From Flagellimonas sp. S3867 (GTDB taxonomy: Bacteria > Bacteroidota > Bacteroidia > Flavobacteriales > Flavobacteriaceae), in assembly GCF_014698935.1 (NCBI RefSeq), contig NZ_JACVMN010000001.1:1550001-1614000 (forward strand): a DNA stretch of 64,000 nucleotides, read 5' to 3'. A model generated the notes under the pieces. The model did no database searches, was not told where the DNA came from, and was given only the letters and a program-made list of their open reading frames with translations. The position numbers and the translations under genes are program-made. Positions 51,205 to 62,407 of the stretch are shown piece by piece (the stretch's first letter is position 1; each line of letters opens with the position of its first letter).

Positions 51205-52488
51205 CTATCTTTTATTTACCCCAACAAACGGTCTGTAGTTTTCTCCAACATATATCTGTCTTGGTCTTCCTATGGGTTCTCCTCGTAGTCGCATTTCGCG
51301 CCATTGGGCAATCCAACCAGGTAATCTTCCCAAAGCAAACATTACGGTGAACATCTCTGTAGGTATTCCCAAAGCTCGATAGATAATTCCAGAATAGAAA
51401 TCTACATTGGGATATAGTTTTCTTTTTACGAAGTATTCGTCTTCCAAGGCTTCTTTTTCCAATCCTTTAGCTATATCCAATATTGGGTCATTTATGCCTA
51501 AGCTACCCAATACTTCGTCAGCTGATTTTTTAATGATCTTGGCCCTTGGATCGAAATTCTTGTATACGCGGTGTCCAAAGCCCATCAATCTGAACGGATC
51601 GTTTTTGTCCTTAGCTTTGGCCATATATTTTTTTGTATCACCACCATCTTCTTGAATGGCTTCCAACATTTCCAAAACGGCTTGGTTCGCTCCGCCATGC
51701 AAAGGTCCCCATAAAGCAGAAATACCTGCTGAAAGAGAGGCAAAGAGTCCGGCATGTGATGATCCTACAATACGAACCGTAGAGGTAGAGCAGTTTTGCT
51801 CATGGTCAGCATGTAAAATCAGTAATTTATCCAAAGCGTCAATTGCAATGTTGTCTTTTTTGTATTCTTGGTTTGGTTTTTTGAACATCATTTTATGGAT
51901 GTTCTCTACATAACCAAGCGTATCATCTCCATAATCTAAGGGGAGACCTTTTTTCTTTCTTTGTGCCCAAGCAACCAATACTGGAAATTTGGCAAGAATT
52001 CGCACAATGGAATGGTACATTGCAGCTTCGGAAGAAACATCAACTGAAGTCGGGTTAAACGCAACCAGTGCACTTGTTAATGAGGAAAGTACTCCCATGG
52101 GGTGGGCAGATTTTGGAAAGCCATCCAATATCTTTTTCATTTCTTCATCTACATGGGATTCTTCCTTAATATCATTATGAAAGGTCTCAAGCTGTTCTTT
52201 GTTTGGCAGTTCACCAAAAATTAAAAGATAAGCTACTTCCAAGAAATCGGCTTTTTCAGCCAAATCTTCAATGGAATATCCCCTATAACGTAAAATTCCT
52301 TTTTCACCGTCCAAAAAAGTAATTGCACTCTCACACGAGCCTGTATTTTTATACCCTGGATCTATGGTCACCATACCACTGGCAGCCCTAAGGGTTTTAA
52401 TATCGATAGCCAATTCATCCTCAGTACCTTTTATAACTGGGAACTCGTATTTCTCACCTCCATATTCAAGTATTGCTTTGTCAGACAT
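51205..52488 (-). CDS. gltA: Citrate synthase
   Basis: This 427-residue protein is a type II, GltA-like citrate synthase that makes citrate from oxaloacetate and acetyl-CoA in the TCA cycle. Catalytic regions include GSSHAGLFASLSAGISALWG followed by PLHGGANQAVLEML (His), FRLMGFGHRVYKNFDPRA (His/Arg) and VDFYSGIIYRALG (Asp). An N-terminal beta domain typical of the allosteric long form is present. It lies downstream of glgA on the same strand. Confidence 0.97.
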   Translation of the reverse strand: MSDKAILEYGGEKYEFPVIKGTEDELAIDIKTLRAASGMVTIDPGYKNTGSCESAITFLDGEKGILRYRGYSIEDLAEKADFLEVAYLLIFGELPNKEQLETFHNDIKEESHVDEEMKKILDGFPKSAHPMGVLSSLTSALVAFNPTSVDVSSEAAMYHSIVRILAKFPVLVAWAQRKKKGLPLDYGDDTLGYVENIHKMMFKKPNQEYKKDNIAIDALDKLLILHADHEQNCSTSTVRIVGSSHAGLFASLSAGISALWGPLHGGANQAVLEMLEAIQEDGGDTKKYMAKAKDKNDPFRLMGFGHRVYKNFDPRAKIIKKSADEVLGSLGINDPILDIAKGLEKEALEDEYFVKRKLYPNVDFYSGIIYRALGIPTEMFTVMFALGRLPGWIAQWREMRLRGEPIGRPRQIYVGENYRPFVGVNKR

Positions 52489-52618
52489 TTTATGTATTAA
52501 AAGATTAGTAAAATAAGAACCGGAAATTTACGAAAAAGCATAGGCATTAACAATTTCCCGGCTTCATTTATGGTATTGTTAACTATACTATTCGTAGGTC
52601 GAAAATTAATCGGGCAGT

Positions 52619-54157
52619 TTACTGCAAATTGTATAAATACTTGTAATATTTATCTACCGCTTTTTTCCAAGTGAAACGTTTTTTCTTGGCCGCAGATTGA
52701 ATTTCCTTCCAGGTTGGTTTATCATTCTTATATATGTCAATTGCTAGATCAAAAGTATCGAGCATGCTCTTTATTTTTTCATCATAGGTGGCACCATCAA
52801 AACTAAACCCAGTTTTCATATGGTCAACCGTATCCTTAAGTCCACCCGTATGATGTACCAAACATGGGTTTCCATTTCGCATGGAAAGCATTTGACTTAT
52901 TCCACAGGGTTCAAAAAGACTGGGCATAAAATATAAATCTGATTCCAGATAAATGGAGTCGATCAAGTTTTCTGACTGCCCGTTGGTGAATACAAAGTTC
53001 TTATGCTCATAGCTGAGTTTTCTAAAGAGTTCTTCGTATTCCGGGGCTCCGGTACCCAAAAGCATGAAAATACCATCTACTTTTTCCAATTTCTTCAAAA
53101 TTTCGACAAAGGCTTCCGGGGATCTCTTAAAAAAGTAAAATTTCTGCTCTGTCAATCTCGCCACACTCGAAACAATAAACTTAGGTCTATTGTCTACAAA
53201 CTCCATTATTTTTTCTCCGGTATGAGCCAAAAAGTCGGCTTTGTATTTTTTAGATTCTTCCTGCAACCATCTAAAAATGGCCTTTACCGTATTTCGATAG
53301 ATAAAGCCTTTTTCTTCTTGGTTGATGTTTTTATAGTTGCATCCATTTAAAATACCAACAAGTCTTCCTTCTTTATTGGCCTTGACCAAATCCTCTTCCA
53401 AGCCTTCGCCCCCAATAAACTCAGGCGGGGAACTGGGCAGCATTACATCTTCCTTGTACGACGGGGAAACGGTATGTACTGCATCGGCAAAACGGATGCC
53501 CACAGCCATAAGGTTGATACAATCTTGATATCGATAGTCCATAAGGGACTTGTAATCGAAAACAACATCGGGAAACCAGTTTTTAAGGGAAGAGTAATTG
53601 TCATCAAACGGTCTGATGCCCTGAATGGCCAGATTGTGGATGGTGTAGACAATTCTAATGTCTTTCAGATTCTTGTATTCTTTATGGTATTCCCTCAAAA
53701 ACAACAATAGACTGGAGTGCCAATCGTGCAAATGGATAATATCCAAATTTCCGAAGGAACCTTTTTTGATGGCTTCAGCTACTGCGGTACTAAAAATGAA
53801 ATATTTTACCGCATCGGTATAAAAGGGTTCTTCGGGATCATTGTGATAAATGTGTGCTATATCTCCTGCTTCAATTTCGGGATGATGCAGTACGTAATGA
53901 ACAATGTTCGGAAACTCTTTTTTTGGTTTTACCTCATAAAGTTCCGCAGTATATTTAAGTCCCCTGAGCACAAAGCTGAGCTTGGTCTTAAAAAGTCCCT
54001 CTTGGTGTAATCGGCCATAGGAGGGCACAACAACATGGACCTTATCGCCCCGTTCTGAAATTTGTCGGGGAACATCTCTTACTACATCTCCCATTCCACC
54101 TGCCTTGCAATTGGCTAGGGCGTCATTTTCCGCTGCTACGAAAAGAAAGTTGTTCAT
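52619..54157 (-). CDS. glgA: Glycogen/starch synthase (GT5)
   Basis: This 512-residue protein transfers glucose from ADP- or UDP-glucose to a glucan. N-terminal CKAGGMGDVVRDVP holds the KxGG-type nucleotide-sugar site. The middle has DIIHLHDWHSSLL and VYTIHNLAIQG, and the C-terminal Rossmann domain has FEPCGISQMLSMRNGNPCLV (the acidic Glu of the GT5 E-x7-E motif) and HHTGGLKDTVD. It sits between eno and gltA on the same strand, separated from eno by a terminator. The sugar donor cannot be told from the sequence. Confidence 0.92.
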   Translation of the reverse strand: MNNFLFVAAENDALANCKAGGMGDVVRDVPRQISERGDKVHVVVPSYGRLHQEGLFKTKLSFVLRGLKYTAELYEVKPKKEFPNIVHYVLHHPEIEAGDIAHIYHNDPEEPFYTDAVKYFIFSTAVAEAIKKGSFGNLDIIHLHDWHSSLLLFLREYHKEYKNLKDIRIVYTIHNLAIQGIRPFDDNYSSLKNWFPDVVFDYKSLMDYRYQDCINLMAVGIRFADAVHTVSPSYKEDVMLPSSPPEFIGGEGLEEDLVKANKEGRLVGILNGCNYKNINQEEKGFIYRNTVKAIFRWLQEESKKYKADFLAHTGEKIMEFVDNRPKFIVSSVARLTEQKFYFFKRSPEAFVEILKKLEKVDGIFMLLGTGAPEYEELFRKLSYEHKNFVFTNGQSENLIDSIYLESDLYFMPSLFEPCGISQMLSMRNGNPCLVHHTGGLKDTVDHMKTGFSFDGATYDEKIKSMLDTFDLAIDIYKNDKPTWKEIQSAAKKKRFTWKKAVDKYYKYLYNLQ

Positions 54158-54224
54158 AGGTTAGATTTGCTTGGTTCTATTTGGTTTGTCAATCAATTTA
54201 GCTAAAGTTTATTGCTGAAACAAA

Positions 54225-54256
54225 AAAAAGCCTTTCTCAATTTGGAAAGGCTTTTT
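54225..54256 (-). terminator. Terminator after eno
   Basis: AAAAAGCCTTTC (54225-54236) pairs with GAAAGGCTTTTT (54245-54256) around an 8-nt loop. Read leftward, the stem is followed by a T-run (complement of 54222-54229). It separates eno from glgA. Confidence 0.85.
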
Positions 54257-54279
54257 CAATGCTATAAAATCATTATCAA

Positions 54280-55575
<1,296 letters not shown>

Positions 55576-55606
55576 CTACTATTTATGGTTGAAAAAATCA
55601 GTTCGG

Positions 55607-55614
55607 CAAAGATA
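55607..55614 (-). promoter_or_regulatory. Candidate -7 box for eno
   Basis: On the minus strand TATCTTTG matches TAnnTTTG exactly and ends 34 nt before the eno ATG at 55572. No clear TTG occurs at the -33 position. Confidence 0.45.
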
Positions 55615-55689
55615 CGAAAGGAGTGGTTTCGAATTTCATGAAAATTATCATGAAACTTTATCAATAACATAAAAATACCCTACAACGAT

Positions 55690-56802
55690 TTAGTTCCTGC
55701 TAGTTTTGATAGCCTCGAAAAACTGGTCAAACAGGTATTCTGCATCATGTGGTCCAGGACTTGCTTCTGGATGGTATTGCACTGAAAATACTTCTTTGTC
55801 CTTCATTTTTATTCCTGCAACGGTATTATCGTTCAAATGGGTGTGGGTAATTTCCAATTCAGGATTTGCCTCCGTTTCTTCCCTGTTTACAGCAAAGCCA
55901 TGGTTTTGAGAGGTTATTTCACCTTTTCCTGTTACCAAATTAAGGATGGGATGGTTGATTCCCCGATGTCCGTTGTGCATTTTATAGGTTGATACACCGT
56001 TGGCCAAAGCCAAGACTTGGTGTCCCAGGCAAATTCCGAACAAAGGCTTGTCCGATGCTATCATTTGCTTTGTTGTGGCAATTGCATCTGTAAGCGGTTC
56101 TGGATCCCCAGGCCCATTGGAAATGAAATATCCATCAGGGTTCCATTTTTTCATCTCTTCATAAGAGGTGTTGTATGGAAAAACTTTGATGTACGCACCT
56201 CTTTTGGCCAAGTTTCTTAGGATATTCTTTTTGATTCCAATATCCAAAGCTGAAATTTTGAACTCTGCATTTTCCTCACCATAACAGTACGGTTCTTTGG
56301 TTGAAACTTTAGAGGAAAGTTCTAAACCTTCCATGCTAGGTACTTTTTTAAGTTCTTCCTTGAGGGCATCAATCTCATCCACTCTAGTGGATATTAAAGC
56401 GTTCATGGCCCCATTATCGCGAATGTAACTTACCAAAGCCCTAGTGTCTACATCGGATATAGCAAAAAGATTGTTTTTATCTAGGAACTCCTGCAAACTC
56501 GAATCAGCACTCGGTCTGGAATATTCATAGCTGAAATTTTTAACAATAAGTCCAGCAATTTTAATTGAATCGGATTCGATTTCATCTGCATTGGTACCGT
56601 AATTGCCAATATGGGCGTTTGTGGTCACCATGATTTGTCCAAAATAAGATGGGTCGGTAAAAATTTCCTGGTAACCTGTCATACCTGTATTGAAACATAC
56701 CTCACCTACAGCAGTACCTTCTTTGTCACCTACTGCCTTCCCATAAAAAATAGTGCCATCGGCCAAAAGTACTAGTGCCCTTTTCTTTGATTGATACTTC
56801 AT
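55690..56802 (-). CDS. carA: Carbamoyl-phosphate synthase small (glutaminase) subunit
   Basis: This 370-residue protein supplies ammonia from glutamine for carbamoyl phosphate in arginine and pyrimidine synthesis. The N-terminal CarA domain has FNTGMTGYQEIFTDPSY. The class I glutaminase domain has GPGDPEP, the catalytic Cys in FGICLGHQVLALANG and the His/Glu pair in FSVQYHPEASPGP. The large subunit carB is not in the window. It lies downstream of the ribosomal operon, past a terminator. Confidence 0.97.
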   Translation of the reverse strand: MKYQSKKRALVLLADGTIFYGKAVGDKEGTAVGEVCFNTGMTGYQEIFTDPSYFGQIMVTTNAHIGNYGTNADEIESDSIKIAGLIVKNFSYEYSRPSADSSLQEFLDKNNLFAISDVDTRALVSYIRDNGAMNALISTRVDEIDALKEELKKVPSMEGLELSSKVSTKEPYCYGEENAEFKISALDIGIKKNILRNLAKRGAYIKVFPYNTSYEEMKKWNPDGYFISNGPGDPEPLTDAIATTKQMIASDKPLFGICLGHQVLALANGVSTYKMHNGHRGINHPILNLVTGKGEITSQNHGFAVNREETEANPELEITHTHLNDNTVAGIKMKDKEVFSVQYHPEASPGPHDAEYLFDQFFEAIKTSRN

Positions 56803-56838
56803 TGCGCTTTTTTAATTTCGGTTTGACAAAAAAACATA

Positions 56839-56870
56839 AAAAAAGGATAAGTTTTCACTTATCCTTTTTT
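56839..56870 (-). terminator. Terminator at the end of the ribosomal operon region
   Basis: AAAAAAGGATAAGT (56839-56852) pairs with ACTTATCCTTTTTT (56857-56870) around a 4-nt loop. It is read after rplQ on the minus strand, with a T-rich run beyond it, and precedes carA. Confidence 0.88.
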
Positions 56871-56897
56871 CAGTAATTAAATAGTAATTAACATCTT

Positions 56898-57404
56898 CTA
56901 TTCTTCTGAATCGTCTGCTTTTACAGTTTCGGCAACTGGAGCAGCAGCTTCTACTTTTTTACCGCCTCCTCTTCTACTTCTTCGAGTAGTTTTCTTGGCA
57001 GGTTTTTTACCAGCGTTGTACAATTCGTTGAAATCGACCAATTCGATCATCGCCATGTCAGCATTATCTCCAAGACGATTCCCCAACTTAATGATTCGGG
57101 TATATCCTCCTGGTCTTTCACCAACTTTTTCTGCAACAGTGCTGAAAAGTTCGGTAACGGCTTCCTTACTTCTAAGGTTGCTAAAAACAATCCTTCTGTT
57201 GTGCGTACCTTTTTCGGTAGTTTGATTGTTCTCCGTCTTTGCTTTGGTGATCAACGGTTCTACAAACCGCTTTAAAGCTTTTGCTTTGGCAACGGTTGTG
57301 TTGATTCGCTTATGTTCTATTAGGGAACTGGCCATATTGGCCAACATTGCCTTTCTATGGGCTGCTGTTCTTCCTAAGTGGTTAAATTTCTTTCCGTGTC
57401 TCAT
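56898..57404 (-). CDS. rplQ: 50S ribosomal protein L17
   Basis: This 168-residue protein has the L17 core ([20 protein letters not shown] at the start, [20 protein letters not shown]) in its first 115 residues. The C-terminal extension is rich in Lys, Arg, Ala and Glu ([14 protein letters not shown]), longer than in E. coli and usual in Bacteroidota. It is the last gene of the alpha operon here and follows rpoA. Confidence 0.97.
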   Translation of the reverse strand: MRHGKKFNHLGRTAAHRKAMLANMASSLIEHKRINTTVAKAKALKRFVEPLITKAKTENNQTTEKGTHNRRIVFSNLRSKEAVTELFSTVAEKVGERPGGYTRIIKLGNRLGDNADMAMIELVDFNELYNAGKKPAKKTTRRSRRGGGKKVEAAAPVAETVKADDSEE

Positions 57405-57464
57405 TGTATTATTTTATCATCTTGCTTCCAAATCCCAAACTATCGGGAGAGCAAAATATGATTA

Positions 57465-58457
57465 CTAATCTTTGTCCAATTTATATTTTGACAAATCCAT
57501 TCCAAATTGAAGTCCTTTGTTGATTACCAACTCTTCCAATTCGGTCAATGATTTTTTACCAAAGTTTCTAAACTTCATCAAATCATTTTTGTTGAAGGAA
57601 ACCAAATCTCCCAAAGTATCTACTTCGGCAGCTTTAAGACAGTTCAACGCCCTTACGGACAAGTCCATGTCTACCAACTTGGTCTTCAACAACTGACGCA
57701 TGTGCAATGATTCTTCGTCGTAAGTCTCGGTCTGTGCGATTTCATCGGCTTCCAATGTAATACGCTCGTCAGAGAACAACATAAAGTGGTGAATCAAAAC
57801 CTTAGCGGCTTCTGTCAATGCATCTTTTGGATTGATGGATCCATCTGTGATGATCTCAAAAACCAATTTTTCGTAATCGGTCTTTTGTTCTACCCTAAAG
57901 TTCTCAATGCTGTATTTTACGTTCTTTACCGGCGTGTAAACAGAATCAACCGCAATGCTTCCCAAGGGTGCATTGGATTTTTTGTTTTCCTCAGCTGGAA
58001 CGTATCCACGGCCTTTTTCGATAATAACCTCAAGGTTAACACTTACTTTGGGATCCATGTTACAGATAACCAAATCTGGATTCAGCACTTGGTATCCTGA
58101 GATGAATTTTTGGAAATCACCGGCGGTCAACTGTTCTTTTCCACTTACGGAAACTGAAACGGTCTCGCTCTCAACATCATCAATCTGTCTTTTGAAACGA
58201 ACCTGCTTAAGGTTCAAAATCATTTCCGTAACGTCTTCAACAACGCCAGGAATGACAGAAAATTCATGTTCAACTCCATCAATACGTACAGAAGTGATTG
58301 CAAAACCTTCCAAAGAGGAAAGAAGCACTCTTCTTAACGCATTTCCAACGGTTAATCCATAACCAGGTTCCAAAGGGCGAAATTCAAATTTCCCTTCGAA
58401 ATCTGTTGAATCTATCATTATAACTTTATCGGGCTTCTGAAAATTAAGTAATGCCAT
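57465..58457 (-). CDS. rpoA: DNA-directed RNA polymerase alpha subunit
   Basis: This 330-residue protein has the alpha N-terminal dimerisation domain ([20 protein letters not shown], 27-46; [10 protein letters not shown]) and the C-terminal domain with the helix-hairpin-helix ELSVRALN-like region, seen here as [20 protein letters not shown], and [20 protein letters not shown]. It lies between rpsD and rplQ, the standard order. Confidence 0.98.
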   Translation of the reverse strand: MALLNFQKPDKVIMIDSTDFEGKFEFRPLEPGYGLTVGNALRRVLLSSLEGFAITSVRIDGVEHEFSVIPGVVEDVTEMILNLKQVRFKRQIDDVESETVSVSVSGKEQLTAGDFQKFISGYQVLNPDLVICNMDPKVSVNLEVIIEKGRGYVPAEENKKSNAPLGSIAVDSVYTPVKNVKYSIENFRVEQKTDYEKLVFEIITDGSINPKDALTEAAKVLIHHFMLFSDERITLEADEIAQTETYDEESLHMRQLLKTKLVDMDLSVRALNCLKAAEVDTLGDLVSFNKNDLMKFRNFGKKSLTELEELVINKGLQFGMDLSKYKLDKD

Positions 58458-58475
58458 ATTGGATTAATGTTGATT

Positions 58476-59081
58476 TTATTTAGAGTATAACTCGACGATT
58501 AATTGTTCCTTGATATTTTCAGGAATCTGCATTCTTTCAGGAATAGCTACGTATGTACCTTCTCTCTTTTCAGAATTCCAAGTAATCCATTCATAAACAC
58601 TACTGTTGTTTGCCAATGAATCATTGATGGCTTGAACGGATTTTGATTTTTCCCTAATGGCAACCACGTCGCCAGGTTTTAGAGAATATGAAGGAATATT
58701 TACTATTCCACCATTTACCGTAATGTGTCTGTGCGAAACCAATTGTCTTGCACCACTTCTTGTTGGTGAGACCCCCATTCTGTAGACTACATTGTCTAAA
58801 CGGGATTCACACAATTGAAGCAATACCTCACCGGTAACGCCTTTGCTACGGTTGGCCTTGTCAAAAAGGTTTCTAAATTGTTTTTCCAAGATACCGTAGG
58901 TATACTTGGCTTTTTGCTTTTCCATTAACTGGATTGCATATTCAGACTTTTTACCACGGCGTCTGTTGTTTCCGTGTTGTCCTGGTGGGTAACTTTTCTT
59001 TTCGAAGGCTTTATCGTCTCCGAAAATCGCTTCTCCGAACTTTCTAGCGATTTTTGATTTTGGTCCTGTGTATCTTGCCAT
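58476..59081 (-). CDS. rpsD: 30S ribosomal protein S4
   Basis: This 201-residue protein has the S4 N-terminal part ([20 protein letters not shown]) and the S4 RNA-binding domain ([20 protein letters not shown], then [11 protein letters not shown]). It nucleates 30S assembly on 16S rRNA. No Cys-rich zinc ribbon is present at the N-terminus, so it is the zinc-free form. It is 18 nt before rpoA. Confidence 0.98.
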   Translation of the reverse strand: MARYTGPKSKIARKFGEAIFGDDKAFEKKSYPPGQHGNNRRRGKKSEYAIQLMEKQKAKYTYGILEKQFRNLFDKANRSKGVTGEVLLQLCESRLDNVVYRMGVSPTRSGARQLVSHRHITVNGGIVNIPSYSLKPGDVVAIREKSKSVQAINDSLANNSSVYEWITWNSEKREGTYVAIPERMQIPENIKEQLIVELYSK

Positions 59082-59182
59082 CTTCTTTGTTTTTGAAAGT
59101 ACGATTATGAATTAAGGCTTATCCTTCGATAATCTATAGTGCACTTTCGTGAAGACCCTTTTGGGCCCATTATGATTATTAA

Positions 59183-59575
59183 TTAAACTCTTCTTCTTTT
59201 TGGTGGTCTACAACCGTTGTGCGGTAGTGGGGTAACATCGATGATCTCTGTAACCTCTATTCCTGAATTATGGATTGAACGAATCGCAGATTCTCTACCA
59301 TTTCCAGGTCCTTTTACGTAAACCTTTACTTTTCTAAGTCCAGCTTCGTGTGCAACTTTTGCACAATCTTCAGCAGCAACCTGGGCAGCGTAGGGAGTGT
59401 TCTTTTTAGAACCTCTAAATCCTAGTTTACCCGCGGAAGACCAAGAAATTACATCTCCTTTTTTGTTTGTCAAAGAAATGATGATGTTGTTGAAGGATGC
59501 GGTAACGTGTGCCTGACCTACAGATTCTACAACTACTTTGCGCTTCTTGGTTGTTTTTGTACTTGTCTTTGCCAT
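59183..59575 (-). CDS. rpsK: 30S ribosomal protein S11
   Basis: This 130-residue protein has the S11 motifs [53 protein letters not shown] and [20 protein letters not shown]-like end (seen here as [18 protein letters not shown]). It forms part of the platform near the mRNA exit site. It is separated from rpsM and rpsD by about 100 nt on each side, longer than other gaps in this operon. Confidence 0.98.
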   Translation of the reverse strand: MAKTSTKTTKKRKVVVESVGQAHVTASFNNIIISLTNKKGDVISWSSAGKLGFRGSKKNTPYAAQVAAEDCAKVAHEAGLRKVKVYVKGPGNGRESAIRSIHNSGIEVTEIIDVTPLPHNGCRPPKRRRV

Positions 59576-59675
59576 ATTTTTTAGTTTCTAGTTGTTAGTT
59601 CTTAGTTATTGGAATCCTAGACTTTTACATTTCAAACAGATTCTTCTAACGTCTAAATACTAATGACTACTATTA

Positions 59676-60050
59676 TTATTTAGTTGCTTTTTTCTTGTTA
59701 GCAACTGTTTTTCTTTTTCCTTTTCTGGTCCTAGAGTTATTTTTGGTACGTTGACCTCTTAACGGCAATCCTGATCTGTGACGAATTCCACGGTAACAAC
59801 CGATATCCATCAAACGTTTGATGTTCAATTGCGTTTCTGAACGAAGTTCACCTTCAATAGTGTAAGAGGCAACCGCTTCACGGATTTTCCCTATTTCATC
59901 GTCATTCCAATCTGAAACTTTAGTATCCTCACTTACTTGGGCTTTTTCCAAAATCTCTTGGGCCCTACTTTTACCAATTCCGTAAATGTAGGTAAGTGAA
60001 ATAACTCCACGCTTTTGTTTAGGTATATCTACACCTGCAATTCTTGCCAT
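59676..60050 (-). CDS. rpsM: 30S ribosomal protein S13
   Basis: This 124-residue protein has [20 protein letters not shown] at the start, the helix-two-turn-helix region [15 protein letters not shown], and the C-terminal [20 protein letters not shown] with [11 protein letters not shown], a tail that reaches the tRNA in the P site. It follows rpmJ in the operon. Confidence 0.98.
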   Translation of the reverse strand: MARIAGVDIPKQKRGVISLTYIYGIGKSRAQEILEKAQVSEDTKVSDWNDDEIGKIREAVASYTIEGELRSETQLNIKRLMDIGCYRGIRHRSGLPLRGQRTKNNSRTRKGKRKTVANKKKATK

Positions 60051-60052
60051 AA

Positions 60053-60169
60053 TTACCCTTGTCTTTGTTTAAATCTAGGATTCTTTTTGTTGATTACGTA
60101 TAATCTGCCTTTTCTGCGCACTATCTTGCACTCGGCACTTCTCTTCTTTATTGATGCTCTTACTTTCAT
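60053..60169 (-). CDS. rpmJ: 50S ribosomal protein L36
   Basis: Translating the gap between infA and rpsM gives a 38-residue L36: [20 protein letters not shown], then [18 protein letters not shown]. It has only one Cys; the other three zinc ligands of the C-type L36 are missing ([10 protein letters not shown] in place of a Cys-containing segment), so this is a zinc-free type. Five bases separate its start from the infA stop. Confidence 0.95.
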   Translation of the reverse strand: MKVRASIKKRSAECKIVRRKGRLYVINKKNPRFKQRQG

Positions 60170-60174
60170 CGTAA

Positions 60175-60390
60175 TTAGTATCTGTAAGTAATTCTTGCTT
60201 TTGTTAAATCATATGGACTCATCTCTAGTTTTACCTTATCGCCCGGAAGCAATTTGATGTAATGCATTCGCATTTTTCCAGAGATGTGTGCCGTTACAAC
60301 ATGACCGTTCTCTAATTCGACTCTAAACATTGCGTTTGACAATGCTTCGATTATAGTTCCGTCTTGTTCTATTGCTGGCTGCTTTGCCAT
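60175..60390 (-). CDS. infA: Translation initiation factor IF-1
   Basis: This 71-residue S1-fold protein has [40 protein letters not shown] and the end [13 protein letters not shown], all characteristic of IF-1. It binds the ribosomal A site during initiation. It lies between secY and rpmJ, three bases after secY, as in most Bacteroidota. Confidence 0.98.
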   Translation of the reverse strand: MAKQPAIEQDGTIIEALSNAMFRVELENGHVVTAHISGKMRMHYIKLLPGDKVKLEMSPYDLTKARITYRY

Positions 60391-60393
60391 AAA

Positions 60394-61737
60394 TTATGCT
60401 ACTTTTCTATTTTTACCGGTTTTCATCAAACCATCGTAATGTCTGTTCAACAAATAAGAATTTACTTGTTGTACTGTGTCAATAGCAACGCCCACCATAA
60501 TTAATAATGACGTTCCTCCATAAAACAATGCCCAACCTGCCTGCACATCCATCAACTTAACCACTACCGCAGGTAAAACTGCCAATAGGGCCAAGAAAAC
60601 TGAACCTGGCAATGTGATCAATGACATTATCTTATCCAAATAATCACCTGTTTCCTTACCCGGTCTAATGCCTGGAATGAAACCTCCACTTCTTTTCAAA
60701 TCATCGGCCATTTTGTTCGTAGGAACGGTAATCGCCGTATAGAAATAAGTGAATATGATGATCAATATCGCGAATAATATGTTGTAGGCCAGTCCGAAAA
60801 TATCGGCAAACTGAACTTCCATCCATTGTCCAACAGCAGTATTATTAAAGGTTCTACCCAATAAACTTGGGGCGAACATAATAGCTTGTGCAAAGATAAT
60901 AGGCATAACTCCAGAGGCATTCAACTTTAATGGGATGTACTGTCGTGATCCCATAACATTCTTTTCATATCCTCCTGATGCTGTTCTTCTTGCATATTGT
61001 ACTGGAATCTGCCTTACCGCCATAACCAACAGCACACTGGCCAAAATAACCAAGAACCAGATAATAACCTCAATCAAAATGAACATAATACCTCCGGTAT
61101 TGTTCGTTGTTCTGGAAATAAATTCTTGAACGAAAGATTGTGGCATTGTTGCTATGATACCGATCATGATTAAGAGGGAAATACCGTTTCCGATACCTTT
61201 ATCAGTGATTTTTTCACCCAACCACATGGCAAAAACACAACCTGTTACCAAGATGATTACAGCAGGAGCAATGAAATCCAAACCTTTACCCAGTATAAAA
61301 GCACTGTCTGGAACGCCAAGTGCTCCCAAACCAAACAAATATGCCGGTGCCTGAACTATACAAATAGCAATGGTCAACCAACGAGTGATTTGGTTAATGG
61401 TCTTCCTACCACTTTCTCCTTCTTTCTGTAGTTTTTGCAAGTAAGGAATTGCAATACCCATCAACTGCACCACAATAGATGCCGAGATATAGGGCATGAT
61501 ACCCAAAGCAAAAACGGATGCGTTAGCAAACGCACCTCCTGTAAAAGCATTAAGAATTCCCAGAATACCACTTTCGGTATTTGAGGTCAATTGCGCCAAT
61601 TGGGAAGTATCAATACCGGGAAGAACAATCTGTGCACCAAAACGGTATACCAAAAGCAGACCTAAGGTAATTATGATTCGCTGCCTTAGCTCTTCAATCT
61701 TCCAAATATTTGATATGGTCTCAATAAATTTCTTCAT
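60394..61737 (-). CDS. secY: Protein translocase subunit SecY
   Basis: This 447-residue membrane protein has ten predicted helices and forms the SecYEG channel. Signatures are IVLPGIDTSQL (plug region), NAFTGGAFANASVFALGIMP followed by YISASIVVQLM, GIGNGISLLIMIGIIATMP, and GFIPGIRPGKETGDYLDKI in the cytosolic loop. The gene lies between rplO and infA. Confidence 0.98.
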   Translation of the reverse strand: MKKFIETISNIWKIEELRQRIIITLGLLLVYRFGAQIVLPGIDTSQLAQLTSNTESGILGILNAFTGGAFANASVFALGIMPYISASIVVQLMGIAIPYLQKLQKEGESGRKTINQITRWLTIAICIVQAPAYLFGLGALGVPDSAFILGKGLDFIAPAVIILVTGCVFAMWLGEKITDKGIGNGISLLIMIGIIATMPQSFVQEFISRTTNNTGGIMFILIEVIIWFLVILASVLLVMAVRQIPVQYARRTASGGYEKNVMGSRQYIPLKLNASGVMPIIFAQAIMFAPSLLGRTFNNTAVGQWMEVQFADIFGLAYNILFAILIIIFTYFYTAITVPTNKMADDLKRSGGFIPGIRPGKETGDYLDKIMSLITLPGSVFLALLAVLPAVVVKLMDVQAGWALFYGGTSLLIMVGVAIDTVQQVNSYLLNRHYDGLMKTGKNRKVA

Positions 61738-61749
61738 GCTTATTTTTAC

Positions 61750-62202
61750 TTATAAACTTATTGCTTCACCTCCTGCGGCCTCGATTGCTGCTTTTGCAGA
61801 AGCAGTAAATTTATGTACAGATATTTTTAGGGCAGCTTTTAACTCACCATCTCCTAAAATCTTTACCAAATCGTTTTTGTGTGCCAACCTGTTTTCAACA
61901 AGGATATCCAAAGTAACTTCCTTCTTCACTACACCATTGTCGACCAATTCTTGCAATTTGCCCAAATTGATACCTTGGTATTCTTTTCTGTTGATATTCT
62001 TGAATCCAAACTTAGGAACTCTACGTTGCAAAGGCATTTGACCACCTTCGAAACCAAGTTTTTTCGAGTATCCAGATCTAGATTTAGCACCTTTGTGACC
62101 TCTTGCTGAAGTTCCGCCTTTTCCCGAACCTTCTCCTCGTCCTAAGCGTTTTCCGTCTCTGTTTACAGCGCCTTCTGCTGGTTTAAGATTATGTAAATCC
62201 AT
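61750..62202 (-). CDS. rplO: 50S ribosomal protein L15
   Basis: This 150-residue protein has the L15 start MDLHNLKPAEGAVNRDGKRL, the Gly-rich RNA-binding part GRGEGSGKGGTSARGHKGAK, and the C-terminal domain LKISVHKFTASAKAAIEAAG. It lies between rpmD and secY, 12 nt from secY. Confidence 0.98.
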   Translation of the reverse strand: MDLHNLKPAEGAVNRDGKRLGRGEGSGKGGTSARGHKGAKSRSGYSKKLGFEGGQMPLQRRVPKFGFKNINRKEYQGINLGKLQELVDNGVVKKEVTLDILVENRLAHKNDLVKILGDGELKAALKISVHKFTASAKAAIEAAGGEAISL

Positions 62203-62215
62203 GTACCGTTATATT

Positions 62216-62395
62216 TTAAGCTTCCTCAGTGGAAACCAAGTGTTTTACCTTATTTATCATTCCAAGGATATTAGGCGTTGCATTGTGTTCCACAACGTGC
62301 CCAATCTTGCGCAAACCAAGGGCTTCTAAAGTCCTTTTTTGGTTTTGAGTCCTCTTGATGGCGCTTTTTACTTGTTTAACTTTAATCTTTGACAT
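62216..62395 (-). CDS. rpmD: 50S ribosomal protein L30
   Basis: Translating the gap between rpsE and rplO gives a 59-residue protein, MSKIKVKQVKSAIKRTQNQK, then LEALGLRKIGHVVEHNATPN and ILGMINKVKHLV. This is the bacterial short form of L30. It begins 12 nt after the rpsE stop. Confidence 0.95.
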   Translation of the reverse strand: MSKIKVKQVKSAIKRTQNQKRTLEALGLRKIGHVVEHNATPNILGMINKVKHLVSTEEA

Positions 62396-62407
62396 AATAT
62401 CCTCTAT

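Noticed and set aside
61496-62041. 181-residue plus-strand ORF opposite secY and rplO
   Set aside because: It spans the ends of two certain genes on the other strand and has no recognisable domain.
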